From: Phaeobacter porticola
GTDB taxonomy: Bacteria; Pseudomonadota; Alphaproteobacteria; Rhodobacterales; Rhodobacteraceae
Direction of reading: 5' to 3'
NCBI RefSeq assembly: GCF_001888185.1
Contig: NZ_CP016364.1
Coordinates: forward strand, 496,001 to 560,000
Length of the DNA: 64,000 nucleotides
Position 1 is the first letter of the stretch. Each line of letters opens with the position of its first letter. The notes beneath the pieces were generated by a model. The model was given only the letters and a program-made list of their open reading frames with translations, did not search any database and was not told the origin of the DNA. Positions 1 through 8,801 of this stretch are shown in pieces. Made by a program: the position numbers and the translations under genes.

Positions 1-31
1 ATTTGATAAGATGAAAGAATACATGCAGATC

Positions 32-745
32 CTAGCCGATCTCGGCGACCAAACTGGCGAGTGCGCTTAGGTCAGTGATCTCGGAATATCGCGGGCTGTG
101 GTTCGGGGCAGGGGCATATTCGACTTCCCAGACCAGCCCATGTGGCACATAGGTGCCCCAGCCACCGGCCTCAATGATGGGGACCACGTCGGAGCGCATT
201 GAATTGCCCACCATCATTGCGTGTTCAGGGCCGTCGCCATGGTGGGCGAAAATATCGACATATATCTCGGGTGTCTTTTCCGACACGACTTCCACCCCGT
301 GAAACAGATCCCCGAGGCCCGATTGCGCCAGTTTGCGTTCCTGATCCAGTAGGTCGCCCTTAGTCACCAACACCACCCGGTGGCTGTCGGCCATTGCTTC
401 AACCGCTGCCCGTGCGCTTGGCAGCAGCTCAATCGGGTAGGACAACATCATCTGGCCCGCTGTAATCAGCTCTTGGATGACGCTGGCAGGCACACGGGCT
501 TCGGTCACCTCGATCGCGGTTTCGATCATCGACAGGGTAAAGCCCTTTACGCCGTAGCCATAGCGCCCCAAATTCTGTTTTTCCGCTGCCAGCAACCGCT
601 TACCCAAGGTGTGAGAATCAAGCGCATCAGGAACGTGATCCATCAACAGCTCAGCAAAGCGATCCTGCGTGATGCGAAAGAATCGTTCATTGTGCCAGAG
701 GGTATCGTCGGCATCGAAGCCAATTGTTGTCAATTTTCGGGTCAA
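32..745 (-). CDS. HAD-family hydrolase (phosphatase-like)
   Basis: A 237-residue haloacid dehalogenase superfamily protein, probably a small-molecule phosphatase. Motif I is DADDTLW (nucleophile Asp11, acid/base Asp13). Motif II/III lies in the VTKGD segment near residue 127. Motif IV is in the GNSMRSD segment near residue 183, followed by the usual GGWGTYVPH turn. The start codon is TTG at 743-745; a second in-frame TTG four codons later is an equally possible start, and there is no ATG option. It diverges from clpS. The substrate cannot be told from sequence. The family call is firm, the specific role is not. Confidence 0.85.
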   Translation of the reverse strand: MTRKLTTIGFDADDTLWHNERFFRITQDRFAELLMDHVPDALDSHTLGKRLLAAEKQNLGRYGYGVKGFTLSMIETAIEVTEARVPASVIQELITAGQMMLSYPIELLPSARAAVEAMADSHRVVLVTKGDLLDQERKLAQSGLGDLFHGVEVVSEKTPEIYVDIFAHHGDGPEHAMMVGNSMRSDVVPIIEAGGWGTYVPHGLVWEVEYAPAPNHSPRYSEITDLSALASLVAEIG

Positions 746-832
746 TCGGACACGCTCAATCCCTTTTCCTATCCACAGGAAAGGCTATATAAGCGGGACA
801 CCAAAATCCATCCACGATCGGAACTCTGTGTA

Positions 833-1174
833 ATGCTGCTTACGCCAGTCATGATGTCGGACAATTCAGATGATGACACCGACTTCGGTGTCATGACCAA
901 AACACGGCCCAAAACGCAGCGTCCGCCGCGGTACAAGGTGCTGTTGCTGAACGACGACTACACGCCGATGGAATTTGTGGTGATGGTGTTGGAGCGTTTC
1001 TTCAACATGACCCATGCCGAGGCGTTTGAAGTAATGCTGGTCGTGCATAAAAAAGGCGTCGCGGTAGTTGGTGTCTTTAGTCATGAAATTGCGGAAACCA
1101 AGGTCGGGCAAGTCATGGATTTTGCTCACCGCCATCAGCACCCATTGCAGTGTACGATGGAAAAAGAAGAATAA
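833..1174 (+). CDS. clpS: ATP-dependent Clp protease adaptor ClpS
   Basis: ClpS delivers N-degron substrates to the ClpA unfoldase. The core reads [17 protein letters not shown] (about residues 34-50), with the NDD residues that bind substrate alpha-amino groups, then a helix and the [17 protein letters not shown] segment, and ends near CTMEKEE. The reading frame is open far upstream, overlapping hemolytic-looking shadow sequence of the HAD gene, but homology begins only near here. ATGs at 833, 851 and 854 are all possible; 854 would give 106 residues, like E. coli. None has a strong Shine-Dalgarno. clpA is not in the window. The methyltransferase gene follows after 14 bases. Confidence 0.93.
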   Translation: MLLTPVMMSDNSDDDTDFGVMTKTRPKTQRPPRYKVLLLNDDYTPMEFVVMVLERFFNMTHAEAFEVMLVVHKKGVAVVGVFSHEIAETKVGQVMDFAHRHQHPLQCTMEKEE

Positions 1175-1188
1175 TAAGAGGCTATTAG

Positions 1189-2181
1189 ATGTCTGTTCGC
1201 CTGTCCCTGGCGGTCGAGACGGGCGGGTTCTCCGTGCCCGACGTCGGTCGTATTGTGGTGTTCCACCCCTCATCAGACCTGGATTTGTCTGCCCTTCCAA
1301 AAGAACGCATGCTGATCGTCCAGCCCTTCGCCCCAGATCATTCAGCGTTTACCGCACAAGGCTATGACTGTGTCGCCGAACTGCCCTCGGATGAACGCTT
1401 TGCCGCCGGGCTTGTTCTTCTGCCGCGGGCCAAGGCGCTGATGCGCGGTCTCTTTGCCAATGCGGCGGCTGTCTGCGATGGGCCTGTGCTGGTGGATGGT
1501 GGCAAGACCGAAGGGATCGATTCGGCGCTGAAAGCGCTGCGCGCCCGAACTGAGGTCTCAACGCCGATTTCAAAGGCGCATGGTAAGGCCTTTTGGTTCA
1601 ATGGGGCGACCGCTGATCTCAGTGATTGGCAGATGGAGCCATCACAGATCAACGGCGGATTTCAGACCGCGCCGGGTGTATTTTCTGCTGATGGCATTGA
1701 TCCCGCCTCTGCCCTGCTCGCAGCAGCGCTACCCGAGAAACTGGGTCGTACTGTGGTCGACCTTGGTGCTGGATGGGGGTATCTCGCGGCTGAGATCCTG
1801 AGATGTGAGACAGTGCGCACGCTTCATCTAGTGGAGGCGGATCACAATGCTCTCAATTGTGCGCGCCATAACGTCAGCGATCCGCGGGCACAGTTCCATT
1901 GGAGCGATGCGCGCGCCTGGCAGGCGCCGGAGCGGGTAGACTGCGTTGTGTCCAACCCGCCGTTTCACACCGCGCGCGCCGCCGAGCCGTCGCTGGGACA
2001 GGCCTTTATTACGGCGGCATCTGGTATGCTGGCCCCTGCAGGGGTCCTGTGGATCGTCGCCAATCGGCATTTGCCTTATGAAACCACACTGACCGAGCAA
2101 TTTGTAACACTGGATGAGATCGCAGGTGATAACCGGTTCAAGGTGCTGCGCGCCAGCCGTCCCCGCCGCCACCGCCGGTGA
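1189..2181 (+). CDS. RsmC-like rRNA guanine-N2 methyltransferase
   Basis: A 330-residue class I SAM-dependent methyltransferase of the RsmC/RlmG type, which methylate the exocyclic amine of guanine in rRNA. The N-terminal half is a degenerate methyltransferase-like domain. The C-terminal half carries the SAM loop DLGAGWGYLA (about residues 190-199) and the catalytic NPPF motif (about 255-258, SNPPFHTAR), which is diagnostic of N2-guanine or N6-adenine methyltransferases. An AGAGG Shine-Dalgarno precedes the ATG. It directly follows clpS, probably on the same transcript. Whether the target is 16S G1207, as for E. coli RsmC, is inferred. Confidence 0.8.
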   Translation: MSVRLSLAVETGGFSVPDVGRIVVFHPSSDLDLSALPKERMLIVQPFAPDHSAFTAQGYDCVAELPSDERFAAGLVLLPRAKALMRGLFANAAAVCDGPVLVDGGKTEGIDSALKALRARTEVSTPISKAHGKAFWFNGATADLSDWQMEPSQINGGFQTAPGVFSADGIDPASALLAAALPEKLGRTVVDLGAGWGYLAAEILRCETVRTLHLVEADHNALNCARHNVSDPRAQFHWSDARAWQAPERVDCVVSNPPFHTARAAEPSLGQAFITAASGMLAPAGVLWIVANRHLPYETTLTEQFVTLDEIAGDNRFKVLRASRPRRHRR

Positions 2182-2284
2182 AGTCAGGGCGTGGGAAACG
2201 GTGGTTCCCTTGTCATGATCGGCAGTCTAGGTTGCTGACAAAAGGGGCGATCATCTGCCTCGCTGATCCTGACGGAGGTCATTC

Positions 2285-3088
2285 ATGTCTTTTTCCATCT
2301 CTGGCAAAACGGCCATCGTCACCGGCTCGGCCAGTGGCATCGGTTTGGCAATTGGCAAGCAATTCGCAGCCGCTGGCGCCAATGTCATGTTTGCCGACAC
2401 TGATGAGACTGCCTTGCTAAGCGAGTTGGGCACCCAGGCGGACAAAAGCAATATCCGTTATTTTGCAGGTGACCTGCGCGAACGCCTGACCATTGCCAAT
2501 CTGCTGTCTGCGACCATAGACGCCTTTGATGAGGTCGATATCCTGGTGAATGGTGCGCGTCAGGTGGTGACGACGGACCCTCTGGATCCCGAGGATGAGT
2601 CGCTTGAATTGCTGCTGAACCAGACATTGCTGCCCACCATGCGCCTATCGCAGCAGGTGGCACGCCGCATGATCAAACAGGGTGAGCAGCGGGACAGCAA
2701 CGGTCCAAATGGGGCGATCATCAATCTGTCGTCCATCGCCGCCCGCCGCTCTCATCCTGAACTTATGGCCTATTGCGTTGCCTCTGCTGCGCTGGATCAG
2801 CTGACCCGATCGTTGTCCGTCTCTCTGGCGCCCCATCGGATTCGGGTGAATTCGATTGCGTTCGGCTCAGTCATGAGCGCGTCTATGCAGGCCACGCTCA
2901 AGGACAACCGTGCCTTCCGGCAGGACATCGAGCGCCATACGCCGCTGGGGCGGATCGCCTCTCCCAATGAATTGACCGAGGCGGCGCAGTTTCTGGCCTC
3001 GGATGCCGCCGCGTTTATGACTGGACAGGTTGTTACGTTGGATGGGGGGCGGACGCTTCTGGACACTGTAGCGGTGCCGGTCCACTAA
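2285..3088 (+). CDS. SDR-family protein lacking the catalytic lysine
   Basis: A 267-residue short-chain dehydrogenase/reductase fold protein. The Rossmann nucleotide-binding motif GSASGIG (residues 14-20) is intact, as are the NLSSIAA serine strand near 150 and the C-terminal DGGRTLL. The catalytic YxxxK motif reads YCVAS: Tyr163 is present but the lysine position (167) is serine, codon TCT. It therefore may not be a standard oxidoreductase. It lies between the rRNA methyltransferase and hemF. I recall roseobacter relatives in this position also lacking the lysine, so this may be a family trait and not a recent mutation; that recollection is unverified. Confidence 0.8.
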   Translation: MSFSISGKTAIVTGSASGIGLAIGKQFAAAGANVMFADTDETALLSELGTQADKSNIRYFAGDLRERLTIANLLSATIDAFDEVDILVNGARQVVTTDPLDPEDESLELLLNQTLLPTMRLSQQVARRMIKQGEQRDSNGPNGAIINLSSIAARRSHPELMAYCVASAALDQLTRSLSVSLAPHRIRVNSIAFGSVMSASMQATLKDNRAFRQDIERHTPLGRIASPNELTEAAQFLASDAAAFMTGQVVTLDGGRTLLDTVAVPVH

Positions 3089-3124
3089 CGCCTATATTCC
3101 ACCTATGCTGTATTGGGTCTCCAG

Positions 3125-4018
3125 ATGAGCAATGACATGATCAACGAAAAGGCCCGCGCTGCGGCCTGGTTTACATCCCTGCGCGACAGCATCGTGATAG
3201 CTTTTGAAGCGCTAGAAGACAGCCACGACACTGGTCCCTTCAGTGATCAGACAGCGGGCCGTTTCGAGATCAGCGAGACAAAGCGCACTGCCGAGGATGG
3301 CAGCGATGCGGGCGGTGGCCTGATGAGCGTGATGCGCGGCGGTCGGGTGTTTGAAAAGGTCGGCGTCAATATCTCCGAGGTCTACGGCACTCTTGGAACA
3401 CGCGCCCAAACCGCGATGGCCGCCCGCAAAGGGATTGAGGGAATGCAAGAGGATCCACGTTTCTGGGCATCGGGTATTTCCCTGGTTGCCCATATGCAGA
3501 ATCCTCATGCACCCGCCGTTCATATGAACACCCGCATGTTCTGGACACCACATGCCTGGTGGTTCGGCGGAGGATCGGATCTGAATCCTTGCATTGAATA
3601 CGATGCGGACACCGCGCATTTCCACCGCACGCAGGAACAGCATTTGGCACCACATGGTGACGGTCTCTATGCTGAGTTGAAAGACTGGGCAGATGAATAC
3701 TTCTACATCCCCCATCGCAATCGCGCCCGGGGCGTTGGCGGTATCTTCATGGATGATCGCAACACCGGCAACTGGGAGGCGGATTTCGCTCTGACGCAGG
3801 ATATCGGCCGCGCCTTCTTACCCGCCTTTCTGCCGCTGGTCGAAAAACGTCGTTTGCTGGACTTTGGCAGCGCCGAAAAGGACAGGCAGCTGGTGCATCG
3901 CGGGCTCTATGCCGAATACAATCTTGTCTATGACCGCGGCACGAAATTTGGCCTGGAAACCGGCCATGATGCAAACGCCGTGCTGATGAGCCTGCCGCCA
4001 ATGGCGAAATGGATCTGA
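3125..4018 (+). CDS. hemF: Oxygen-dependent coproporphyrinogen III oxidase
   Basis: HemF oxidatively decarboxylates coproporphyrinogen III to protoporphyrinogen IX in haem synthesis, using oxygen. Family signatures include HMNTRMFW, WWFGGGSDLNP, YNLVYDRGTKFGLETG and the terminal SLPPMAKW. The protein is 297 residues from ATG 3125; an in-frame TTG 12 bases upstream is less likely. It ends right after MAKW and lacks the roughly 20-residue tail of E. coli HemF, which I believe is usual in this group. hemC and hemE are within 3 kb, making a loose haem gene cluster. Confidence 0.95.
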   Translation: MSNDMINEKARAAAWFTSLRDSIVIAFEALEDSHDTGPFSDQTAGRFEISETKRTAEDGSDAGGGLMSVMRGGRVFEKVGVNISEVYGTLGTRAQTAMAARKGIEGMQEDPRFWASGISLVAHMQNPHAPAVHMNTRMFWTPHAWWFGGGSDLNPCIEYDADTAHFHRTQEQHLAPHGDGLYAELKDWADEYFYIPHRNRARGVGGIFMDDRNTGNWEADFALTQDIGRAFLPAFLPLVEKRRLLDFGSAEKDRQLVHRGLYAEYNLVYDRGTKFGLETGHDANAVLMSLPPMAKWI

Positions 4019-4133
4019 TTTCGCGCGCTTTCGCTGATCGCGCGCTGCGTCTGGCTTGGTGATTGCTCTTACGGCCGCGGCAGGCTTTACTAGACCAAAG
4101 CGCAGCCAATCGCGCGAGGTAGGTGGAGCAGAT

Positions 4134-4973
4134 ATGGGCAGAGTGTGGCGGGCGATTTCGTTGGTGCTGATGGTGGCCGCCTGCGCGCCGCGCGCCGCTC
4201 AGGTTGTTGCACCATCGCCCCCGATCGGTCAGCCAATTGTGGCTGGTGAAACCTCAACAACGTTGGCGGTGGCGCGGGCACAGCTGATCACCAATCCAAA
4301 ATTCGCCGACAATGACCCGCACCCCTGGGAGGGGCGCACGCCCTGGTCTTACCCAATCCATGGCATTGATGTTTCGCGCTGGCAGGGGGACATCGACTGG
4401 CGTCGGGCCAAGGCGGCGGGTATCAGTTTTGCCTATATCAAGGCGACTGAGGGCGGCGATCTGGCGGATCCGAAATTCCGTGACCACTGGACGGGAGCTC
4501 GGCAGGCCGGTGTTAAGCGTGGTGCCTACCATTATTTCTACTTCTGTCGCCCTGCCGCTGAACAGGCCCGCTGGTTCATCCGCCACGTGCCACGTGACAG
4601 CAAGGCACTGCCGCATGTTCTGGACATGGAATGGACGCCACAGTCGCGCACCTGCACGAAACGCCCCTCCGGTAGCAAGATCCGCGCCGAGGCGGACCGT
4701 TTTCTTGATATCCTTGAGGCGCATTATGGGCGCCGTCCCGTGCTCTATACCACAGTGGACTTTTATCGTGACACCGGGATCGGGCGGCTGCCCGGGACAG
4801 AGTTCTGGCTCCGCTCTGTTGCGGACCACCCACATGTCACCTATTCCGGCGCGCTCTGGCGGTTTTGGCAATATACGGGCACCGGGCGGGTACCGGGAAT
4901 CAATGGAAATGTCGACCTAAACGTCTTCGGCGGCGGCCCTGAACGCTGGTTGCGTTGGTCAGGTCAGATCTAG
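4134..4973 (+). CDS. GH25 lysozyme-like lipoprotein
   Basis: A 279-residue predicted envelope lipoprotein with a glycoside hydrolase family 25 (muramidase) domain. The start at ATG 4134 is chosen because AGGTGGAG lies just upstream and the protein then begins with a short hydrophobic signal ending in a VAAC lipobox. The catalytic domain begins at HGIDVSRWQG (about residue 76) and carries the family's DxE pair in HVLDMEW (about 162-168) and a barrel strand VLYTTVDFYRD. Likely role: cleaving peptidoglycan during wall turnover. It could also be a defence or predation enzyme, but the chromosomal setting favours housekeeping. Confidence 0.85.
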   Translation: MGRVWRAISLVLMVAACAPRAAQVVAPSPPIGQPIVAGETSTTLAVARAQLITNPKFADNDPHPWEGRTPWSYPIHGIDVSRWQGDIDWRRAKAAGISFAYIKATEGGDLADPKFRDHWTGARQAGVKRGAYHYFYFCRPAAEQARWFIRHVPRDSKALPHVLDMEWTPQSRTCTKRPSGSKIRAEADRFLDILEAHYGRRPVLYTTVDFYRDTGIGRLPGTEFWLRSVADHPHVTYSGALWRFWQYTGTGRVPGINGNVDLNVFGGGPERWLRWSGQI

Positions 4974-5069
4974 TCGGTCAGGCCAGATCTCAGGGGCAAA
5001 ACGGACAAGTGACAACGGCATAGCTTCTGCCGTGAATGTGCTATCTTCTGGCTGAAAATATCCCGGAGC

Positions 5070-5086
5070 GCGAGGCGGCGCCTCGC
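5070..5086. terminator. Candidate hairpin between convergent genes
   Basis: GCGAGGC-GGC-GCCTCGC forms a perfect 7 bp stem between the GH25 gene (plus) and hemC (minus). There is no good U tract on either strand, so termination activity is uncertain. Confidence 0.35.
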
Positions 5087-5127
5087 ATGACACAGCGATG
5101 TAGGCAGTCAGGCGCATCGGTGATGGA

Positions 5128-6090
5128 TCAATTCTTCCAATCAAAGAACCCGGTGCCAGCACGAGCCAGCAGTTCGGCTGCCATCTCTCGGCCAAGCTGA
5201 GCGCCATCTTCAATTGGGCAGGATTGGTCGTCGGTCAGGGATTGAGAACCGTCAACGCGCAAGACTTCTCCGCGCAGCCGTAGGGTTGTCCCATCCAGCG
5301 TTGCGAGGCCTGCGATTGGGGTCTCGCAGGATCCGTCCAAGGCAGCAAGAAAGGCCCGTTCCGCTGCGAGCCGTTCGCCGGTTTGACTGTCATGTATGGC
5401 CGCCAGCATATCACCCGCGCGGCGGTCAGTGACGCGGCGTTCGATGCCGATGGCGCCTTGTGCAACAGCGGGCAGCATGTCGCTGGCCTCAATCGCGGTG
5501 GCAGGAACATCTGCCATTGCGAGACGATTTAGGCCAGCCATCGCAAGGAAGGTGCATTCTGCAACACCTTCGGAGAGTTTGAGCAGGCGCGTCTGAACAT
5601 TGCCGCGAAACTGCACGACGTGCAAATCAGGGCGACGATGCAGCAACTGGGCACGGCGACGCAGTGAAGAGGTGCCAACCACAGCCCCTTTTGCCAGATC
5701 CTGAAGTGAGCCGCATGTTGGTGATATCAACGCATCCCGGACGTCTTCGCGCGGCAGATAGGTATCAAGCAGAAGCCCACCAGGCTGAGCCACCGGCATA
5801 TCCTTCATCGAATGAACCGCAATGTCGATTGCACCAGACAGAAGATCCTCTTCGATCTCCTTGGTGAACAGACCTTTGCCCCCCAGCTCTTTCAATGGCT
5901 TGTCCGCCGCGATCAGGGCCTGATTGTCGCCGGTGGTCTTGATGACGACGATTTCAAAGGCATCATGCGGGAGGTCAAACGCCGCCGCCAGCCGTCTGCG
6001 GGTTTCATAGGCCTGGGCAAGCGCCAGCGGTGATCCGCGTGTGCCGATTTTCAGGGGCGAAGCGGGGGAGGGCAGGTCGATCTGTGTCAT
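5128..6090 (-). CDS. hemC: Hydroxymethylbilane synthase (porphobilinogen deaminase)
   Basis: HemC polymerises four porphobilinogens into hydroxymethylbilane. The 320-residue protein starts IGTRGSPLALAQA and contains the KTTGD and HSMKDMP motifs, VGTSSLRRRAQLL and NVQTRL arginine-rich segments. The cofactor-attachment cysteine is in GSCETP (Cys255), which covalently holds the dipyrromethane primer. The ATG at 6088-6090 is preceded by AAGGG; an in-frame extension upstream looks non-coding. It diverges from hemE across about 110 bases, so the two pathway genes can share regulation. Confidence 0.97.
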   Translation of the reverse strand: MTQIDLPSPASPLKIGTRGSPLALAQAYETRRRLAAAFDLPHDAFEIVVIKTTGDNQALIAADKPLKELGGKGLFTKEIEEDLLSGAIDIAVHSMKDMPVAQPGGLLLDTYLPREDVRDALISPTCGSLQDLAKGAVVGTSSLRRRAQLLHRRPDLHVVQFRGNVQTRLLKLSEGVAECTFLAMAGLNRLAMADVPATAIEASDMLPAVAQGAIGIERRVTDRRAGDMLAAIHDSQTGERLAAERAFLAALDGSCETPIAGLATLDGTTLRLRGEVLRVDGSQSLTDDQSCPIEDGAQLGREMAAELLARAGTGFFDWKN

Positions 6091-6144
6091 ATATTGACCC
6101 TTAATCGCGACATAATGCCATGACAAGCACCGCGCCTGCTGCCC

Positions 6145-6171
6145 TTGACAATTTGCCGCCAAGGCTAGACC
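6145..6171 (+). promoter_or_regulatory. Possible hemE promoter
   Basis: A perfect -35 box TTGACA at 6145-6150 is followed after 15 bases by TAGACC (6166-6171). The spacer is shorter than usual, so this is tentative. It lies 30 bases before the hemE start, between divergent hemC and hemE. Confidence 0.35.
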
Positions 6172-6200
6172 TCAGATGCAACAATGAAATGAGGGTGATT

Positions 6201-7235
6201 ATGGCCGAACAGAAAAAGCTGCTACGCGCATTGGCAGGTGAGACACAGGACGTTCCGCCCATTTGGATGATGCGACAAGCGGGCCGCTATCTGCCAGAGT
6301 ACCGGGCCACGCGGGCCGAGGCCGGCGACTTTCTGTCGCTGTGCTACAACCCGGAATTGGCGACGGAGGTCACTCTACAGCCGATCCGTCGCTATGGGTT
6401 CGATGCGGCGATTCTGTTTGCGGATATTCTTCTGATACCGCAGGCATTGGGCGCGGATCTATGGTTTGTGACTGGCGAGGGCCCGCGCCTTTCGACTATC
6501 ACCACCGAGGCTGATTTTGCCAAACTAGGTCCGGTCAGTGACATCCACGAGACGCTGAGCCCAATTTATGAAACCGTGCGTCTGTTGTCCTCGGCCCTGC
6601 CGTCGGAAACCACGCTGATCGGCTTTGCTGGCGCGCCTTGGACAGTCGCGACCTATATGATTGCCGGGCGCGGCACCCCAGATCAGGGGCCTGCGCATCT
6701 GCTGCGTCAGGAGAATAACCCGCTGTTTGAGACCTTGTTGGCCCGCATCACAGAGGCGACGATTGAGTATCTGTCAATGCAGATCCAAGCAGGTGCAGAA
6801 GTGGTCAAGATCTTTGACAGCTGGGCTGGCTCGCTGTCAGGGGATGCGTTCGAGAAATACGCGCTTGAGCCTTGCCGTCAGATCACGTCTGAGCTGAAAC
6901 AGCGCCATCCGGAGGTGCCGGTGATCGGTTTCCCGCGTGAAGCTGGCGGCAAATACGTGGGCTTTGCCAAGGCTACGGGGGTTGACTGCGTCGCGCTCGA
7001 CAACTCGGTGGATCCTGAATGGGCCGCAGCCCATGTACAGGTCGATGGCTGCGTGCAGGGCAATCTTGCCTCGCGCCACATGGTCACCGGTGGACAGGAG
7101 CTTGTCGATGACACGCGTCGTATCGTCTCCGCGTTTGGTAAAGGACCGCATATCTTCAATCTTGGTCACGGCATTACCCCGGACGCGAGCCCGGACAATG
7201 TGCAGCTGATGATTGATACTGTACGCGGCGGATAA
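6201..7235 (+). CDS. hemE: Uroporphyrinogen decarboxylase
   Basis: HemE removes four carboxyl groups from uroporphyrinogen III to make coproporphyrinogen III, the substrate of hemF nearby. The 344-residue protein has the signature [12 protein letters not shown] (about residues 24-35), [26 protein letters not shown] and the C-terminal FNLGHGI motif. The start is ATG 6201 with GAGGG upstream; an in-frame ATG at 6120 would add 27 residues unlike the family. Length fits the usual 340-355. Confidence 0.97.
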   Translation: MAEQKKLLRALAGETQDVPPIWMMRQAGRYLPEYRATRAEAGDFLSLCYNPELATEVTLQPIRRYGFDAAILFADILLIPQALGADLWFVTGEGPRLSTITTEADFAKLGPVSDIHETLSPIYETVRLLSSALPSETTLIGFAGAPWTVATYMIAGRGTPDQGPAHLLRQENNPLFETLLARITEATIEYLSMQIQAGAEVVKIFDSWAGSLSGDAFEKYALEPCRQITSELKQRHPEVPVIGFPREAGGKYVGFAKATGVDCVALDNSVDPEWAAAHVQVDGCVQGNLASRHMVTGGQELVDDTRRIVSAFGKGPHIFNLGHGITPDASPDNVQLMIDTVRGG

Positions 7236-7309
7236 GCCACTGCCACCTTGCGCGCCGGTGCCAACTACGGCATCAGCGCGTATTCCGATCAGGCCGAAAG
7301 GGCATTTCG

Positions 7310-7477
7310 ATGGACTACAAGAAAACGGGCGCTGCCAAAAAGGGCAAAAACCGCCCACGTCACCAAGAGCATAACGCGAAGGGCAGCACGAAAAACCCAT
7401 ATGGCGCGCGCGAAACCAAAGCCGAGCTACTGGCCCGGATGAAGGCGGCTGCCGAAGGGGCCAAGAAAGACAGCTGA
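7310..7477 (+). CDS. Small basic protein of unknown function
   Basis: A 55-residue open frame starting MDYKKTGAAKKGKNRPRHQ and ending AAAEGAKKDS. It is lysine/arginine-rich in its first half, with a short amphipathic helix-like segment (KAELLARMKAAAEGAKK) at the end. An AAAGGG Shine-Dalgarno lies about 9 bases before the ATG. It ends 2 bases before the convergent CoA-transferase gene. It is short, but the ribosome-binding site and the lack of any other coding frame here support it. It may bind nucleic acid; the function is unknown. Confidence 0.6.
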   Translation: MDYKKTGAAKKGKNRPRHQEHNAKGSTKNPYGARETKAELLARMKAAAEGAKKDS

Positions 7478-7479
7478 TC

Positions 7480-8637
7480 TTAGCGCTGTTTCTGGTTCAG
7501 TTCGTCCAGAATTTCGCCGGTGTGCTGGCCGCGTGTTGGGCTTGGCGGGGCAGTCCAGTTTGCCTGACCAGAAAATCGCGGCGCAGGCGCTGCTTGTAGC
7601 CCAGTGCCACCCATGACCCAGGTGCCGCGCTGGTTCATCGGGTGGTTACTTGCTTCTGATGGCGACAGGACGGGCGCCACGCAGGCATCGCTGCCGAAAA
7701 ACAACCCTGCCCAGTGATCGCGTGTTTGCATGACAAAAATCCCGGCCAATCGGGCGGCGAGCACTGGCCAGAGAGTTTTGTCATGCTGGCGGGTGAACGC
7801 TGGATCCTCCTGCAGCCCGAGCTGTCTCAGAAACTCCGCGTAAAATTGCGGTTCCAGACATTGGACACTAATGTGTCCTCCATCTGCGCAGGTGTAACAT
7901 CGGCTCCAATGCGGACCATCTAGTAAGTTCTGGCCGCGCGCAGCGCCGAAATGACCCGCCTGCTGTAAGGTCATCAAGAGGTTCATCATATGCGCAGAAC
8001 CATCATAAATCGCGGCATCGACAACACAGCCGCGCGGATCTGCACCTGCCTGTCTACGATCGCGGGCCAGAACAGCCGCCAGCATGCCTGCCACCAGATA
8101 CAGCGCACCTCCCCCAATATCGCCAACCAACGTCGGTGGGCTGAGTGGCGGCGCGTCCGGCAAACCATCATACCAGAGCGCTCCGGACAGAGCGATGTAG
8201 TTCAGATCATGGCCCGCGGTCTGTGATAGCGGGCTGTCCTGACCCCAGCCTGTCATACGCCCGTAGATCAGGCCAGGATTGCGCGCGTGACAGTCAGATG
8301 GACCAAGCCCAAGGCGCTCCATCACGCCGGGGCGAAATCCTTCGATCAGCCCGTCAGCGCTTTCGATCAGTTGCAACAGCGTCTCCACATCAGTGGCGGA
8401 TTTCAGATCCAGCGTGATAGAACGTTTGCCACGGTCGATGATGGGGTTCGACGGTAGCAGCCCAGCGTCAGCGCCGCCTCTGCGGTGGACGCAGATCACA
8501 TCCGCGCCAAGGTCCGCCAGCATCATCGCGGCAAAGGGCGCGGGGCCAAGGCCCTCAATCTCAATAATGCGAAGTCCTTGTAGCACGGGGTGCCCCCTTA
8601 GGTCGTAATCATCATGTGGCGTGGGTCGCCGAGGCAT
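7480..8637 (-). CDS. CaiB/BaiF-family CoA-transferase (AMACR-like)
   Basis: A 385-residue family III CoA-transferase or alpha-methylacyl-CoA racemase-like protein. The N-terminus reads LQGLRIIEIEGLGPAPFAAMMLADLGADVI, the family hallmark, followed by GKRSITLDLKS and GFRPGVMERLGLGP. The catalytic aspartate lies in AGHDLNYIALSGAL (about residue 140). The ATG start gives a 20-residue lead before homology begins; an in-frame GTG nearer LQGL is possible. The absence of partner beta-oxidation genes leaves the acyl substrate unknown. It converges with the small basic gene. Confidence 0.85.
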   Translation of the reverse strand: MPRRPTPHDDYDLRGHPVLQGLRIIEIEGLGPAPFAAMMLADLGADVICVHRRGGADAGLLPSNPIIDRGKRSITLDLKSATDVETLLQLIESADGLIEGFRPGVMERLGLGPSDCHARNPGLIYGRMTGWGQDSPLSQTAGHDLNYIALSGALWYDGLPDAPPLSPPTLVGDIGGGALYLVAGMLAAVLARDRRQAGADPRGCVVDAAIYDGSAHMMNLLMTLQQAGHFGAARGQNLLDGPHWSRCYTCADGGHISVQCLEPQFYAEFLRQLGLQEDPAFTRQHDKTLWPVLAARLAGIFVMQTRDHWAGLFFGSDACVAPVLSPSEASNHPMNQRGTWVMGGTGLQAAPAPRFSGQANWTAPPSPTRGQHTGEILDELNQKQR

Positions 8638-8728
8638 AGCCTAACGGTATCGCCCAGTTTCCCAAGAACGCCGTTGCGGCATGGGTATGATCCGCATGGG
8701 CTTCGAGGTGTTTTTCTAAAGAAATCTC

Positions 8729-8759
8729 TTGAAGCTCTAGCCGCTGTAGCAATTACATA
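8729..8759 (+). promoter_or_regulatory. MerR-family-type promoter of the metal ATPase gene
   Basis: A -35 box TTGAAG (8729-8734) and a -10-like TACATA (8754-8759) are separated by 19 bases, the unusually long spacer typical of MerR-activated promoters. The spacer holds an imperfect dyad CTCTAG-CCG-CTGTAG (8735-8749), resembling ZntR/CadR/CueR operators. It lies about 40 bases before the zntA-like start. No merR-type gene is in the window, so the regulator would be encoded elsewhere. Confidence 0.55.
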
Positions 8760-8801
8760 ACTGGCTGACTCAAGTATTGCGCAGAAAAGGTGGATCCCGA
8801 T

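Noticed and set aside
380-832. N-terminal extension of the clpS frame
   Set aside because: It is antisense to the HAD gene, has no homology to ClpS and no ribosome-binding site; ClpS families start at about position 833-854.
3989-4018. Possible truncation of hemF after MAKW
   Set aside because: The tail present in E. coli is absent, but the motif set is complete and I believe this shorter end is normal in the group.
6091-6200. FnrL-type site in the hemC-hemE gap
   Set aside because: No TTGAT-N4-ATCAA pattern found; only poor half-matches such as TTGAC-N4-AATC.
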